Shown piece after piece: positions 33,381 to 64,000 of a stretch of DNA of 64,000 nt; within the stretch, counting starts at the first letter, position 1, and every line of letters starts with the position of its first letter. The translations under genes were made by a program, and so were the position numbers. The notes under the pieces are model-generated. The model was given only the letters and a program-made list of their open reading frames with translations. It was not told the origin of the DNA and made no database searches. Source of the stretch: Anoplopoma fimbria (lineage: Eukaryota > Chordata > Actinopteri > Perciformes > Anoplopomatidae); contig NC_072451.1 of NCBI RefSeq assembly GCF_027596085.1, positions 9,138,013 to 9,202,012 on the forward strand, written 5' to 3'.

Positions 33381-33429
33381 AATACAAGGGAAAGACAGCC
33401 AGAGAAGCGGTCGATAGAGCATTAGCATC

Positions 33430-33435
33430 TTTATT
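33430..33435 (-). terminator. nfia: Candidate distal polyadenylation signal of nfia
   Basis: AATAAA on the minus strand, followed about 40-70 nt downstream (33360-33390) by a strongly GU-rich stretch (TTGTATTTGTGTGTGTATTT), a good cleavage-site arrangement. It is the last well-formed signal before repeat-rich intergenic DNA. Confidence 0.5.
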
Positions 33436-36400
33436 TTTTTGTCGTTGTTGCATAGGAAATGCACATCTTGCTTCCAGTAAATTGAGTCTGCGTGGACATG
33501 GAGTCACTAATGGGGCTGAGAGATGGGCCAACACTTCACCAGTTAAACAGAAACAACAGTAAGAAAGGGAAGAACAGAAACAAAAAACAGAACAACAAAG
33601 TGACAGAAGAACTGACAGTCGGACAAGTCAGTGCAAACCCGCAGCTTCGGAACACAGAGGAAGAACAACAATGGCAATGGCCACAACTAATGGAAACTAG
33701 TTAACATTGAACAAAGGTCCAACACCAGATCGTAGACCGGTGCGACGGCGGCGGCGGCAGAAAACACCGCCCTGTCCCATAAAAGAGTTGTAGAGGCACA
33801 AGGTTTAAGTCAGTTCTGGATGAAGATGGAGGTGAGGTCGATGGTAAGGTGGTGATGGAGGAACCGATCCGGTTGTGGTCAGGATGATGTTTTGTCGTCT
33901 GGTTTCTGTGGTGATACGGGCAGTGAGAAAGGGGGGATGATGGGATGGGTCGTGAATGTGTGACTCAGACTGCAGCGGGACGGGATGCGCCCGGCGCCCC
34001 CTCGGGGATAAAGATAAAGATAAAGCTCTCCTTCCTTCGAGATTGTCGTGGGTTAGCTACAGTTAGCATCTCCTCCAGAGGGCTGGACGAAAGGCAACAA
34101 GAAAATGCTAATTGAGCCGATCGATTATCCATACTGGCGATCAGCTTGAATATTCAGTACATCGGCAGAATGGAGAAGTGAATGTGGGCAGTTCTGGGCC
34201 GTCAGTTTAAAAAACGAATGTCTGGTTAGTTTTCAGCTGAAAAGCGACGGAAATGTCTTCTGGATGCTAAGATTTCTACTTTATTCTGATGGACTATGCT
34301 AGTGTTTTTGCGTGTTTTAGTCTGTCTACTACAGATCATGTCTATGGCCAACAGTTTTCAAAGCATGCTGTGTTTTTTTTTTATTAATATAAGCTTATAC
34401 TGGCCAATTTATTGGCCTTCGTGACTTTTCAGTTGGGCTTCAGTTTCAAGAGCATTTGAGGACTTTGTTGTATCCGAACTAGTGAAGAAATCAGCGCCTA
34501 TACAAGAAAGATTTGGACGATGTAAAACGCGACAGCATGCCCTGGAAAATCTTTAGCAGTAATGTAAAGCAGACCACTCTCAACATCAGTGGTATTGTCC
34601 TTTAGCGAAAACAGTCTGGTCATCAACAAAGTTTGTCATCCCGAAAGTTTTCTCTACACTAAAAGAGATGCACAAGTCGAAGAAACTGTTTAGTTTCAAA
34701 GAGCCGAGCTGCATCGACAGGCTGCGAGTCGAACACAGAGAGAGGAGCCACTGGAGGTGAGCTAGACAAGCTGATCGACCCCAGCTGGCCTGGGACTGAG
34801 GAGAGTGAGGGGGGTGAGAGACAGAGAGAGAGGGAGGGGGAGTCTCCCAGGTGCTTGCTACCTCTTTCTCTTTCTAGACCTTTCTCATCCTGGAGGAGCG
34901 TGCGGCCCGTTTGAAGTCCAGCCGAGGGAGACGCAGCGGAGGCTCGATGAGGAGGGAGGGGGGGATTCTGTCCCGTATAGTGCTGAGCGCTGCAGAAAAA
35001 GGCAGAGGCCATCGATTCGGTCTCCTGCAGGAAACTGCCTGGGGAGGAGGAGGAGGAGGAGGATGGAGGAGGACTCACCCAGAGCCCTTGCAGAGATTTC
35101 TCAGCCTGCTGGTCAATGGATGCAAGAGAGGCGGGGAGGAGGGGGTGGAGGAGGCCAGACCAGCCGGGTGTTAGATGATGTTAAAAGTTAGCTGGAGATT
35201 GTCGAATTAAAACAAAAAAAACCTGCGTGGCTGATCGCCGATCGCCCCGGGGCAGTCATCATGGTGACACACCCATCAGATCGATGGCAATAAACCGAAA
35301 CGCGGTAGAAAAACCGCGGAGCTATTCGGTGGTGGTTTTATGTTGGGGATGAAAGAGTCCCCTGTGTGAGGATGGACAGATGAAGGAGGTGAGCAGAAAA
35401 AGGTTTGAGGCATACAGGGAGAGTTAAGAAAAAAAAGAAAAGAGAGAAGAACAAAAAACAGGAACATAACAATCTGGTTTTTGTAACTTTTTTTTTTTTT
35501 TTTTCTCATTTGTCATCGTAACAGTTTACTAGGCGATTATGGAAGAGCATGCAGTTATATCTTATGATTATTGTACATTAGCTATAATCAGAGGGGTCCT
35601 GACAGACAGCAAAGGCTACTGGTGGTCAGAAATTTCAACAGTTACAAACAATTATCGTATTCAGTATTCAGAAGAGCATTATAATACAGGTTTTCACAGG
35701 CACTACATTTGATCTTTTCAATATATCATGTAATATGCTGGTTTGCTTTTATTTTTCATTTATTTTTCCCGATTTTGTCGTGTGACTCGTTCGGTCCGTG
35801 GAAGCTGGGATCTGGAAAAACGGAAGGACGGATCGTGAAAGAAGGCAGAGGCTGAAGTGTTTCACAAAGTTAGATACCAAAGTCCACGTGGGCGGTCTCT
35901 GCGCGCACGTGAGCCGCGCACACGTGTGGATGTCTTGTTTTTGAAGTCAGTGCATAGTTCTCATGCAGATTAGACTGCTATGCTTTGATACGATGTCGGG
36001 GAAGCATGATGGTGGTGAGTTCAAACTGACACATTTTCCCAGCTCGCCTCCTCTTCACCTGCTTGATTCAACACTTAGCACCATGTAAATGGTTTAGCAA
36101 TAGGATAAATAAATATCTTTGTAAAGGAGCTGCGCACCATAATTGATTACAGTCGAGCGCTGGGGAGCAGCTTCAGTGTTACCTGCCTCCCCGTCCAATG
36201 ACTTTCCTTCATCTCTCTAAAGTGGTGCCATTTGTACTCATTTTCCATGGCTTGTCGTGCTGAAGGATGTCTTCCTTCTGCCCCGCCGTTGCCAAAGACA
36301 ACAATAGGTTTCGACTCTGGTTTCAAGCGAATATAAAGCTGCTGGAGGGTGGATTTCAGGTGTCACTGAAGCTCTCCTCCCGGTTCCTTGAACGATTGTT

Positions 36401-39400
36401 CCACAAGTATAGGCTACTGTACGTTCTGCGTTGCCATAATTCACATCCTCGGGTCTCTAAAGTGATTCAAAGTACATGGGCGGATTAAAAATACCCTGGT
36501 CTAAAGCCTGAAGAATTCTGCCCCTCTTCACGTTCAAGCTGTTCAAATTTGATTACTTCCCGACCCCCATTCCAAAAACGTCGGACTTGCACAGCGGTCC
36601 GACAAACGTGAAAAACAACAAAGGCGCAAGCATTAAAAAGCTCGGCCTTCGTTCAACCCTGTTTCCTGATGGAGCGGCAGAATTCCTCAAAGGCAAAATA
36701 AATCAACTATTGGCGGGGAAGGGGGTTTGGGGAGGGGAATGCAAGTTCTTCTCTCTTGGAGTTTTTTAAGACAGTCTTTGACCCTCCAGATCTCGCTCAT
36801 ATTGCTGATTGGGCAAGCTTTGGAGTTTTATAGATTCAGGGTGAGCGGAGCAAGCTGTGGGATTCATTGGGGCCGTTATAAACTCAGCGGCGTTTGTCAG
36901 ATTTGTTCGTCAATTCATGAGAGTGTCTGTCCCCTCTGGTGCGAGTTAGCATTATGGCTCTTTTTGGTTCAGATGGTTGTCGGGCGCTCTCTAAGCCTGG
37001 GCTTTGCATCGTGTGCCTGCCATTAGTTTGGTGGAGGAGCTGAGCACGGTGTATTTAGCTTCACATTCAGTGCCAATCATACAACCACCACCACCACCAC
37101 CATCCCCCAGTGAGCTGGAACTCTTCATAGCTTTTTCTTACAGTGGGATTTGAGTTGTTGCTCAGTTTGCATTCTTCCACTATTTTAATTTGGACTGTTT
37201 GCAGCTGAAACTAATCTCACCTCCAAATGTCAGTCAAAAAAACAAATCCAACCCTTTTTACCACTTTAATGTCCCTTTCCCTAAAAAAATGCCAAACATT
37301 CAAACCCAAATTGCATTTTATGGTTCCACCATTTCATCAAATGGCAACATTTTAGGTATTTAGGTATACATTGGTGTCCTTGAACTTGCCGCAAGATTTT
37401 TGTGGGTTTGAATGCCCGACAGCATGAGTTTGAAAGGATGGAGACCGTTTTTCTACACTGGACGTGTCTCAGTCACGTTTTTCAGTCGTTCGTCCTCTGG
37501 AAAATGTTTCTAAAGGCAACATGCACGAGGGTTAGACGTTTGCTTCGCTGTGTCTTTTATACTTGTATGATTTATACTTGTATGACAAGATGTTCTGGAG
37601 TATCTTTAGAGAACCTTAATCTGCATCTGGTAGAACAGCTATACTTCAGTTTTAATCAATACAGCTGTGTTTAACCCTGTGAGATGCCTCATGTCTCTTG
37701 AGCTGCGATCTCCTTAACCGTATGTCTTATTTTCTAACTAACTAATTAACTTACATGTGCAGCTACATTGATTGCGTATAAGATTGTGAAAAAAAATCTG
37801 TTGATTAATCAATACCTTGTTGTACAGAACTATTTTGATAATTAATAATTGTTTTAAGTGATTTGTATAAAGGAAAAAAATCACTGGTTCCAGCTTCACT
37901 ATTCTATAAATATTTTGGTCTTCTCCTATGATAGTAGACTGAACATCTTTGGATGTGGCACCATCTGGGAGCGATCAGCATGTTCTGCTATTAAAGACGT
38001 TCTAACGACCAAATGATTGAACAATTAATAGAGAATGATCAATAGACAGTGAAAATTATTATTGGTGGTAACCCTGGTTGTTATGATGGACTGTGGAAGA
38101 ACACGTCCAGTGTAGACCTTGATGGGCGCCTAAAGAAGCTGCTGCTACGCCAGTTTAGACGAGGTGCAAGCATCACCTCAGAATATTAATCAAGGTTAAA
38201 GTCAATATATCCTATTGTGATAAAAGCTGTAAAACTGGAGGGGAATGCAGGAAAGAGCAGAAACTCTGATCCCACCGGAGGTCCTGGTTGTTCCGGTGAC
38301 CTGTTGATCCTCAGCCGATTATCTGCCTTTCCTCGGCAGATTATCTGCTGCATGAATGTGATGCAGTGATGAAGCAGCAGTGGATGTGCGGATGAACGGA
38401 GATCAGAGAGGACCCCAAGGCTGAGGGAGGGCAGGAGGAGGAGGAGGAGGAGGAAGTGGAGGAGGAGGTGATCGTGTGGGCCAGTGAAGAAAGAAACAGA
38501 TGGAAAAGAAAAAGAATCATGTTGCATAATCAAGCTGTTTATTTTCCTGCATGGAATGGTGAACACAAAAAAAGATGCCTAGATGCATTTATAGTAGGGG
38601 CATCCTTTGGCTGGCTATGTCATTGTCTCCTGCCTAAAACTAAAATTTTCAAAATGCATTAAAAAAACTGCTTGCTTTTCTTACCAATTTTCCTCAGAAT
38701 TACCTAGATGTAGCTTCATCAACACTGATGCAACAAATAACCTTCAAAACATACAGCATACTGTAACATCCATTTACAATGGTCTTATCACCACAGCGCC
38801 CTGTACTTTTTAAGTACAAGAATATGCTATACCATCAACAGAGGAAATGTTCTTAAATACATACAAAAAAGGAAAGCAAAAATGAAGAAATAATAAAGAA
38901 AATAAGGAAACAGGAAAGTTTTCAACTTAAATCCAGTTCCTGGAAAAACAAACCAAACCAGTTCTAGTAATGTGGCCTCGATACAAACAATCAGAAATTT
39001 CACAACACTAGTTTTTCCTCATTTTATCAATGTTACAAAAGTCCTGCATTATAAAATAGGGCAGCTTTAAAATCAGTGTAATTAATAAAACTATACAACA
39101 TACAAACACATCTCCCAGTCGGGCCGAGTGGCCCTGCTGCTCTGCCCTCCCGTCCGTTAAGAGCTAACTCTTCACTGCGTCTCTTCGCTTCTGTACCAGA
39201 ACTAAATTACACACACAACACAAGAACAAAAAAACACACTGCCCAAACTATTGCTTTTATATTCTTTTTCATTTTTTCTTTCTTTAAAAAGGGTGCAATT
39301 TTGTCGTTATCTTACACACAACACAGCCAAAAGTCGCTGATTAGATGCTAGGCTGTTTCACAAGGTTTTTGTGACACTTAAAAAAAAATGTCCGTGCAAT

Positions 39401-40554
39401 TTTTTTTATTCCCTTCGCTCTTTTTAAGCCCTGGAAGCTGTATTTTTTTTTGTAATACTTTTTCACTTTTGTCATTTATTTCATATTTAGTGCAGATAAT
39501 TAAGGAAGTAATGCCCAACTCATGGCTAAAGGGTAGATAAGAACAGAGACGAAACAAACATGTCACACTAGGAGGAAACACAACCCACACAAGTGGAACT
39601 ACTAAACCATCACAGCTGACGGCGTCACGGCGCTGTCCGTTACATTTGATAAACGGACTGAACACAGAACAGGTAAACAATTTATTCACTAAAACCTCTG
39701 CTGAGCAGGGCGAGTGTAGTTAAAATGTTGGACGTCATTGAAAATGTTTTTTTTTAAATAAACTATTTTCTGCGCGATGGAGAAGAAGTTGGACTTGTTT
39801 AAGGCTTGCTTGTGACCAAAGAAATAATAAAAAAAAAAACATTTCGGAAAGAGAGACCCAAATGTAATATTGCGGCCGTCTGGAAGATTATCAAAACAGG
39901 AAGGAAGGAAGTGGAATTCCCCGAGCGATGGTGGCTCAGCTTTGCTAGAGCATTGGTGCGGGGCTGGCTTCACAATTTTTAGGGACCGACCACGGAGCAT
40001 GATGCCAGTCGCGTGCACGCTAACTTTGGTTGAAAGTAAAGAGAAAGAAAAAAACTAATCTAAATAAACAATGTCAGTTTAAAAAAGAAAAGTCTAAGTG
40101 AGTGCAAGCAGGTATTGCATATTTAATGTCCTCATTGTTCATTTCTGGGAACAAAAAGTAGAAGAACCAACCAACCAAAAACTTAAAAAAGGAAGACTTG
40201 AAAATGAAAGTTTTTGCTCTTCTGAGAAAATAAAAATCATCTAATCAGACAAAGGATAGGATGAAAGGGATGGGTGGGGGTTCACTTGTTTAACTGAATT
40301 AATCTACCAGCTACTGAGCAGTTACAAGGTAAGTCTGGTCTATCAAGATACGGGCCATCCCAGAATTTTGTGAAATGAGTACACTGTCTTCAACTGCCAA
40401 CAACAGGAAAAGTGAGAAAATGTTTTTTCATATCAATCGATATCTTACTTTTGGGTCATCACTGCACATTTATAATTAAAATGAAAGTTGAAAAGATTGC
40501 AGAAAACAAACTCTTTGTATTTGTTTGAAATAACTGTTGGGCCACAGGTAATGA

Positions 40555-41165
40555 CCTAAACCATTAGCTAACCATTAGCTAAAACTGTTTAAGCTGCTAA
40601 ACTCAACAGTTAGCTAACCTGACTCAAAGCGTTTAGATACTAGGCGGTTAGCTAAAATAATTATTTAGCTGCTAAACTTAACGGCTATCTAACTGGGAGC
40701 CACTTTTTTAGCTGTGTTAACTGTTAGGGACCAGGGACTATTAGAAGACATGTTTTAACCTTATTTTTGTCGCCAAAATTAGACTAAAACTGAGCATAAC
40801 AGCGTTTTACAATGTCTGCAGGAAAGAATACTACAATTTTTATTACTTGTGTTAGTTTTTTTAACTGAATGTAATCGGCTGGAGGCCACCACCACTACCA
40901 TAGCGACGTGACCACGCCCACTCCCACCTCCCCTGTCCCAAATGTCACCCCCTCTCATCTGGTCACCCTTCTCCCACCTCAAACCCGCTTTAGCTTCTAG
41001 TTCAATAACTTACATTAGCAGCTAACAATAAGCTAACCTGAATTAAACCTTTCCAGCTGCTACACCTGACTATTAGCTGGCCATAGTGTTTCTTCAGGTA
41101 ACTATTAGCTAACCTGAATGAAACCATTTCAGCTGCTACACCTGACAATAACCTAACAGCTGAAA
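40555..41165 (-). repeat. Cluster of TTAGCTAAC / AGCTGCTAAAC motifs
   Basis: About a dozen near-copies of TTAGCTAAC or AGCTGCTA(A/C)AC recur with roughly 30-60 bp spacing in the inferred nfia 3'UTR. TTAGCTAA is its own reverse complement, so transcripts could pair between copies. Confidence 0.6.
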
Positions 41166-42228
41166 AAGTCATGTTAACCTCACATTGTTTCTCATGAGAT
41201 TTTCATTGCAGACAAATATCATCTACACATTAGTCCTGTCAAAATTACATAACCTCTGACTTGGTGCTCATTTCACAAAATGTCCCTGTGTTGCCGTGCG
41301 TTAGCAGGTACCTGAACATGATTGACCTGGTTGTAGCTGGTGATTGCACCTTTGAGGTCTCTGCTAGGCGCTGCAGGTAGGGGGGCAGAAAGCAGTGCAG
41401 CAAAGGCCTCTTAAAACTGAGAGATTACCAGCCAGTAATTCTGGTAATCACAGCGTTCCTCTTCAGCTTTAACCCTTTGACGTTAATTTCTCCAATTACC
41501 AACTTAACCGAAGGTGTGGAGGGTGAATTGAGAAGTTAAAAGGAGACAAAAACGATAAAACAAGACTCTCTACATCGGATCTTGTGCAACCTCTCAGGAC
41601 TGGACCGTAGCTCAAGGCACATTGATGAGGAACAATTGTTTTCGTGCAATTTGATAACGTACGGATGAATGAGAGAACGTCTTGGAACTGAAAAGCAGAA
41701 TTGATCTGTTGCTGAAGGGAAAGAGGAAGGAAGAAGGGGAGGAAGTAGAAAAAAAAGAATGGAGAGATGCCGAGAAGCGAAGAGAGCTGGTTGTTTGTGA
41801 AGGAGAGCGATAGAAAAGGCCTCGACGGGGCCAAACTAGTAGACGGCTGCTGGCAAGTGCCTGATGTTGGATTTACAATATAGTGTCTTTATCTCACTAA
41901 CTACATCATCTATGGAAAAATTCGTCACTAACACTAGAACATGCAGAATTTTTTTGTTCTTTTTTTTTGTAACTTTTTCACTTAAAATCACTTTTGTTCG
42001 ACACTGGATGGCCGTAAGAGTGTGTGTGTGTGTGTGTGCGTGTGTGTGTGTGTATATATATTTATATATATAGTATAGGAAAGGAAAAACAAAACTGAAG
42101 TTCAATAAAATGGTAAGTTGCATGTGAAGCGCTCGGCTGTCTATTTGTGGACGAAAGCTTCCAGAGAGTTACCCTCTGCTCTGCCTCTTTATCGCTAAAC
42201 CACACCCCCTGATTTCACACTCACGGCC

Positions 42229-42291
42229 CATTGGCCAACTGCAGGAATAAGTGCTTTTGATTGGACGGGACCTCTATGAGACCCAGCCAAT
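42229..42291. promoter_or_regulatory. Three CCAAT boxes in 63 bp
   Basis: ATTGG at 42230-42234 (in GGCCCATTGGCCAACT), ATTGG at 42260-42264, and CCAAT at 42287-42291, spaced about 27-30 bp. This spacing is typical of NF-Y promoters; GCCAA/TTGGC also form NFI half-sites. Inferred only. Confidence 0.35.
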
Positions 42292-43338
42292 CAGCGGGTA
42301 ACACCCGTTAACGATTATCTCGCAGAAACCGGAGAAAACATGATTACGTTTCAGCTTAAATTCGCTTGTTATATCTTCTCCTGATTTCGCCTCATGAGAA
42401 ATTCAAATAGCTTTTTTTTAAAGTAAAAACGATGTGCTCATTAAAATAAGTTAATCGCTTAGTGTTTTTTTTTTCTGTTAAACAAAAATGAAAGCAGACT
42501 CATGCTGCAAGAAATGCTTTAAAAAAAGTGATTGTTTAAAATGATATTTTCTTAAAGGGATTCTTGTTCTACCATGCTAACAGCTTTACAAGATGAACAA
42601 ACAACAAATAATAAACAATAATGTGAATACAGCTCCCCTTATTTCTCACAAGGCTATGGTTTCTAGTTCAATGCTGTGTTGGTGTCTTTTGTACCCCAAT
42701 ATTTTTAGAGTCCCAGAGGTGTGAGCGGACTAGGAAGAAAAATATAGTTTATATATACTTTTCATCAACTGTTTTCAACGAGCTATCTTACAAAGATATT
42801 TAACTATCCAACAGCTAGTCAACAAAATTGCACTTTCCTCATGATCAATATTCCACTGGCAAGTTTTAGCCACTCATTTCTCTCTCTCCTGTCTGCCTGC
42901 TGAGTATCGGAGACCAGAGCCTTCTGCCCACCCTTTGCATGCTGTAGCTTCACCCAGACTGGTGGATGGATAGAGGAGGAAGAGGAGGGGACCAACTGAA
43001 ATGACGGCCTAGGAGATAAATATCAATGAGCCATGAAGCCAAAGCCGCCCAGATAAACCAGCTTGGATCCACCAGCGTCTGATCGCAACACTTCACATCA
43101 ACAAAACCCCTGCTTCCCCCCACGTTTACAACCCCACCTTCACCCGAATTCCCCCCATCAAAACCGCCCTGACCTTACATGTGTAGTTCGTGTTATTACT
43201 GTGAAACAGACAGGGCGTTGGTTTGAGCCCGCACAGCCTCCCCATCGGGTCAGCTCTTTCCATTAAGCACTGGTCCATGTCCTTAGAAAGAGCCTCGTCG
43301 ACTTCCTCCCTCCCTGACGTGCCACCAACCAGGGGGCG

Positions 43339-43340
<2 letters not shown>

Positions 43341-43391
<51 letters not shown>
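43341..43391 (+). repeat. (TG)25 microsatellite
   Basis: TG tract in G/C-rich DNA close to the nfia stop codon (CA on the transcript). Confidence 0.95.
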
Positions 43392-43393
<2 letters not shown>

Positions 43394-44069
43394 CGGGGGG
43401 CGGAGTCCATCCCAGGAAGCGTGTGAGGGCTCAGGCAGTGGGGAGAGGGGTCGTGGGGTATTAGCCGGTGGTATCCAAGCCAGGTAACACCTCCCCTCTC
43501 CCCCCCAACCACGGCAAAGCCCGTCCTGTCCCACCAACCAAACCAAACCCAAAGCCACCAGGATGGGGGGTTGGCTGGGGGGGTGGAGGGCATTGTACCG
43601 TTGTAAGTCCACTGGATGCACACTCTGCAGAGGATGACGGGAGGGTGGGTATGTAGTTTCTCCAGAAGGGGAAGCCCTGTGATTCAGCCTTGCGGCGTTC
43701 CCAAAAACTGGTCTTGCTTGGGGGTCGTAGGGTGCAAGGGCCGGGTCTGGCACTAGAAATGGACATGGACATACGAACCGTACGTCTACAGGGAAGTTTG
43801 TGAAGTACGGTTTACAGAGTGGGTGTTTTAACACCGGGGGTTGGGGTGCGCTTGATCCGCTGTAGCCATGCTGATGCTGCCGAGTCCTGTTTGGCGCTGG
43901 TGGGGGTGGAGTCAGGCGCAGAGGGGAGGAGGAGGAGGAGGAGGGCTGTGGGGGCGGGGCAAGAAAGGACTCTCCGTCGCGGCTGGCATCAAAGGTCAAG
44001 GGTTGAGGAGGAGGCTGCGGCGATCGGTCGTACAGGTGGGTGGAGGGGGTGGGGGGGCCTCTGGAGTCC

Positions 44070-62399
<18,330 letters not shown>

Positions 62400-62401
62400 C
62401 T

Positions 62402-62919
<518 letters not shown>

Positions 62920-62920
<1 letters not shown>

Positions 62921-63715
62921 ATCCACCCATCCATCTATCTAACTACCTAACTTTTTACCTACCAACCTACCTACCAACCAACCTACACGCCTAGCTTCCT
63001 ACCCACCTACCTACCTAACTTGCTTCAAACCAAACTTCCTACCTAACAATCTACCAACCAACTTAACTTCCTACCTAACAATCTACCAACCAACTTAACT
63101 ACCTACCTACCTACCTACCTACCTACCTACCTACCTACCTACCTACCTACCTACCTACCTACCTACCTACCTACCAAAATTTCTCCCTATCTACCTACCT
63201 ACCTACCTACCTCACTTCCTACCTACCAAACTACCTACCTACCTAACTTCCTACCTACCAACCTACCTATCAACGTAACTTCCTATTTACCAACATACCT
63301 ACCTACCTACCTACCTACCTACCTACTTCCTACCTACCTACCTAACTTCCTACCTACCAACCTACCTATCAACGTAACTTCCTATTTACCAACATACCTA
63401 CCTACCTACCTACCTACCTACCTACCTACCTACCTACCTACCTACCTACCTACCTACCTACCTACCTCCCTACCTCCCTCCTACCTACCTACCTACCTAC
63501 CTACCTACCTACCTACCTACCTACCTACCTACCTACCTACCTACCTACCTACCTACCTACCTACCTACCTACCTACCTACCTACCTACCTACCTACCTAC
63601 CTATCTACCTTCCTACCTCCTTTCCTACCTACCTACCTAAATTTCTTCCTACCTACCTGCCTACCTACCTACCTTCTTACCTACCTACCTACCTACCTAC
63701 CTACCTACCTGGCTT
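62920..63715 (+). repeat. CTAC/CCTA tetranucleotide array, about 0.8 kb
   Basis: Blocks of pure CTAC (63092-63172, 63392-63466, 63481-63602, 63665-63711) alternate with interrupted variants (CTAACTTCCTACCTACCAAC). On the nfia transcript it reads (GTAG)n. A duplicated block of about 100 bp recurs (CTACCTATCAACGTAACTTC at about 63260 and 63360). Confidence 0.95.
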
Positions 63716-64000
63716 ATGAAGGTGTTTGAACATAGCGAGCAGCAGAAGCTGTGTGTGACTCCGTGTTCTGCATCATTACTGTATGAATGATTGTAAACAG
63801 CATCTTAATAAGGTTGAAACACCCCAGAGTGAACACGTCCTTTAATGAGACCTGCTGCACGCTTCAGTTACCTTCACTCTGTTGTTGTTTCAGGCTTTTA
63901 TGTGTCAGAGCGGAGTGGACTTACATCAGCTACACGGCCGCTCATTAACTCACACACACATGCCAAAGGCCTCTCTTTCACCAGATGGGACTGTTTAACA
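63716..64000 (-). other. nfia: nfia intron 6, edge of window
   Basis: Unique sequence without a recognisable exon; the next nfia exon upstream lies beyond the right edge. Confidence 0.4.

Larger units (their letters stand above)
33415..44069 (-). other. nfia: Inferred long nfia 3'UTR
   Basis: From the TAA at 44070 leftward to the polyadenylation signal near 33430 there is no splice-bounded exon. Mobile elements are absent and only two short-to-moderate TG tracts occur (about 42020-42053 and 43341-43391), in contrast to the microsatellite-rich DNA on both sides. Intermediate minus-strand AATAAA sites occur near 38538, 39407 and 39673. NFI genes are known for long 3'UTRs. Open frames at 43283-43999 and 34659-35078 are proline/serine low complexity and not called. 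Extent is inferred; no transcript was seen. Confidence 0.5.

Noticed and set aside
34659..35078. 139-codon minus-strand Ser/Pro/Leu-rich frame
   Set aside because: Opened by GGA-rich sequence; no splice signals or family resemblance; inside the inferred nfia 3'UTR.
43283..43999. 238-codon minus-strand frame just after the nfia stop codon
   Set aside because: Proline/serine-rich low complexity in GC-rich DNA, runs through a CA repeat, not in frame with the WYLG exon, and no recognisable domain; best seen as chance ORF in the 3'UTR.

Overview
This is eukaryotic, almost certainly ray-finned fish (probably percomorph) genomic DNA. The evidence is intron-split genes with vertebrate orthologues, very dense long (CA/TG)n microsatellites, Tc1 and hAT DNA-transposon relics, and several dispersed repeats typical of teleosts. 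There is no operon, CRISPR array, tRNA or rRNA. The gene order patj (minus) - tm2d1 (plus) - nfia (minus) is the NFIA-TM2D1-PATJ neighbourhood of human chromosome 1p31, seen in reverse orientation.

Layout. 1-3.8 kb: 5' end of patj on the minus strand. Only the start-codon exon and the L27-domain exon are present; the rest lies off the left edge. Its intron carries an 890-bp hAT relic flanked by a perfect 8-bp target duplication. 3.8-8.95 kb: shared upstream region of patj and tm2d1, with a candidate patj promoter, a hairpin-forming 37-bp minisatellite and a CACGTG palindrome just before the tm2d1 ATG. 8.95-15.57 kb: complete tm2d1, six coding exons, 197 aa. Its first intron has U12-type signals with apparent AT-AT ends. 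15.6-33.4 kb: intergenic ground between convergent tm2d1 and nfia. It holds microsatellites, copies of a dispersed repeat (one with a broken Tc1 nested inside it), polypurine DNA, a decayed tandem array and one orphan minus-strand terminal exon. 33.4-44.07 kb: inferred nfia 3'UTR, poor in long microsatellites. 44.07-64 kb: the last six conserved coding exons of nfia (the C-terminal activation region) plus one candidate in-frame cassette exon, set in introns full of CA/TG tracts, polypurine runs and a CTAC array. The NFI DNA-binding exons are off the right edge.

Functionally these are three unrelated single-copy genes: a tight-junction scaffold, a TM2 membrane protein and an NFI transcription factor. 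The most notable signals are splicing-related: the U12-like AT-AT intron, three 3' splice sites (tm2d1 exon 3, nfia exons 7 and 11) where a TG microsatellite replaces the normal pyrimidine tract, an unassigned 51-nt phase-compatible nfia exon, and an nfia exon in which a conserved peptide is encoded out of frame with apparent compensation in the next exon.

All gene names rest on recalled family sequences and synteny; no alignment or transcript data were used.
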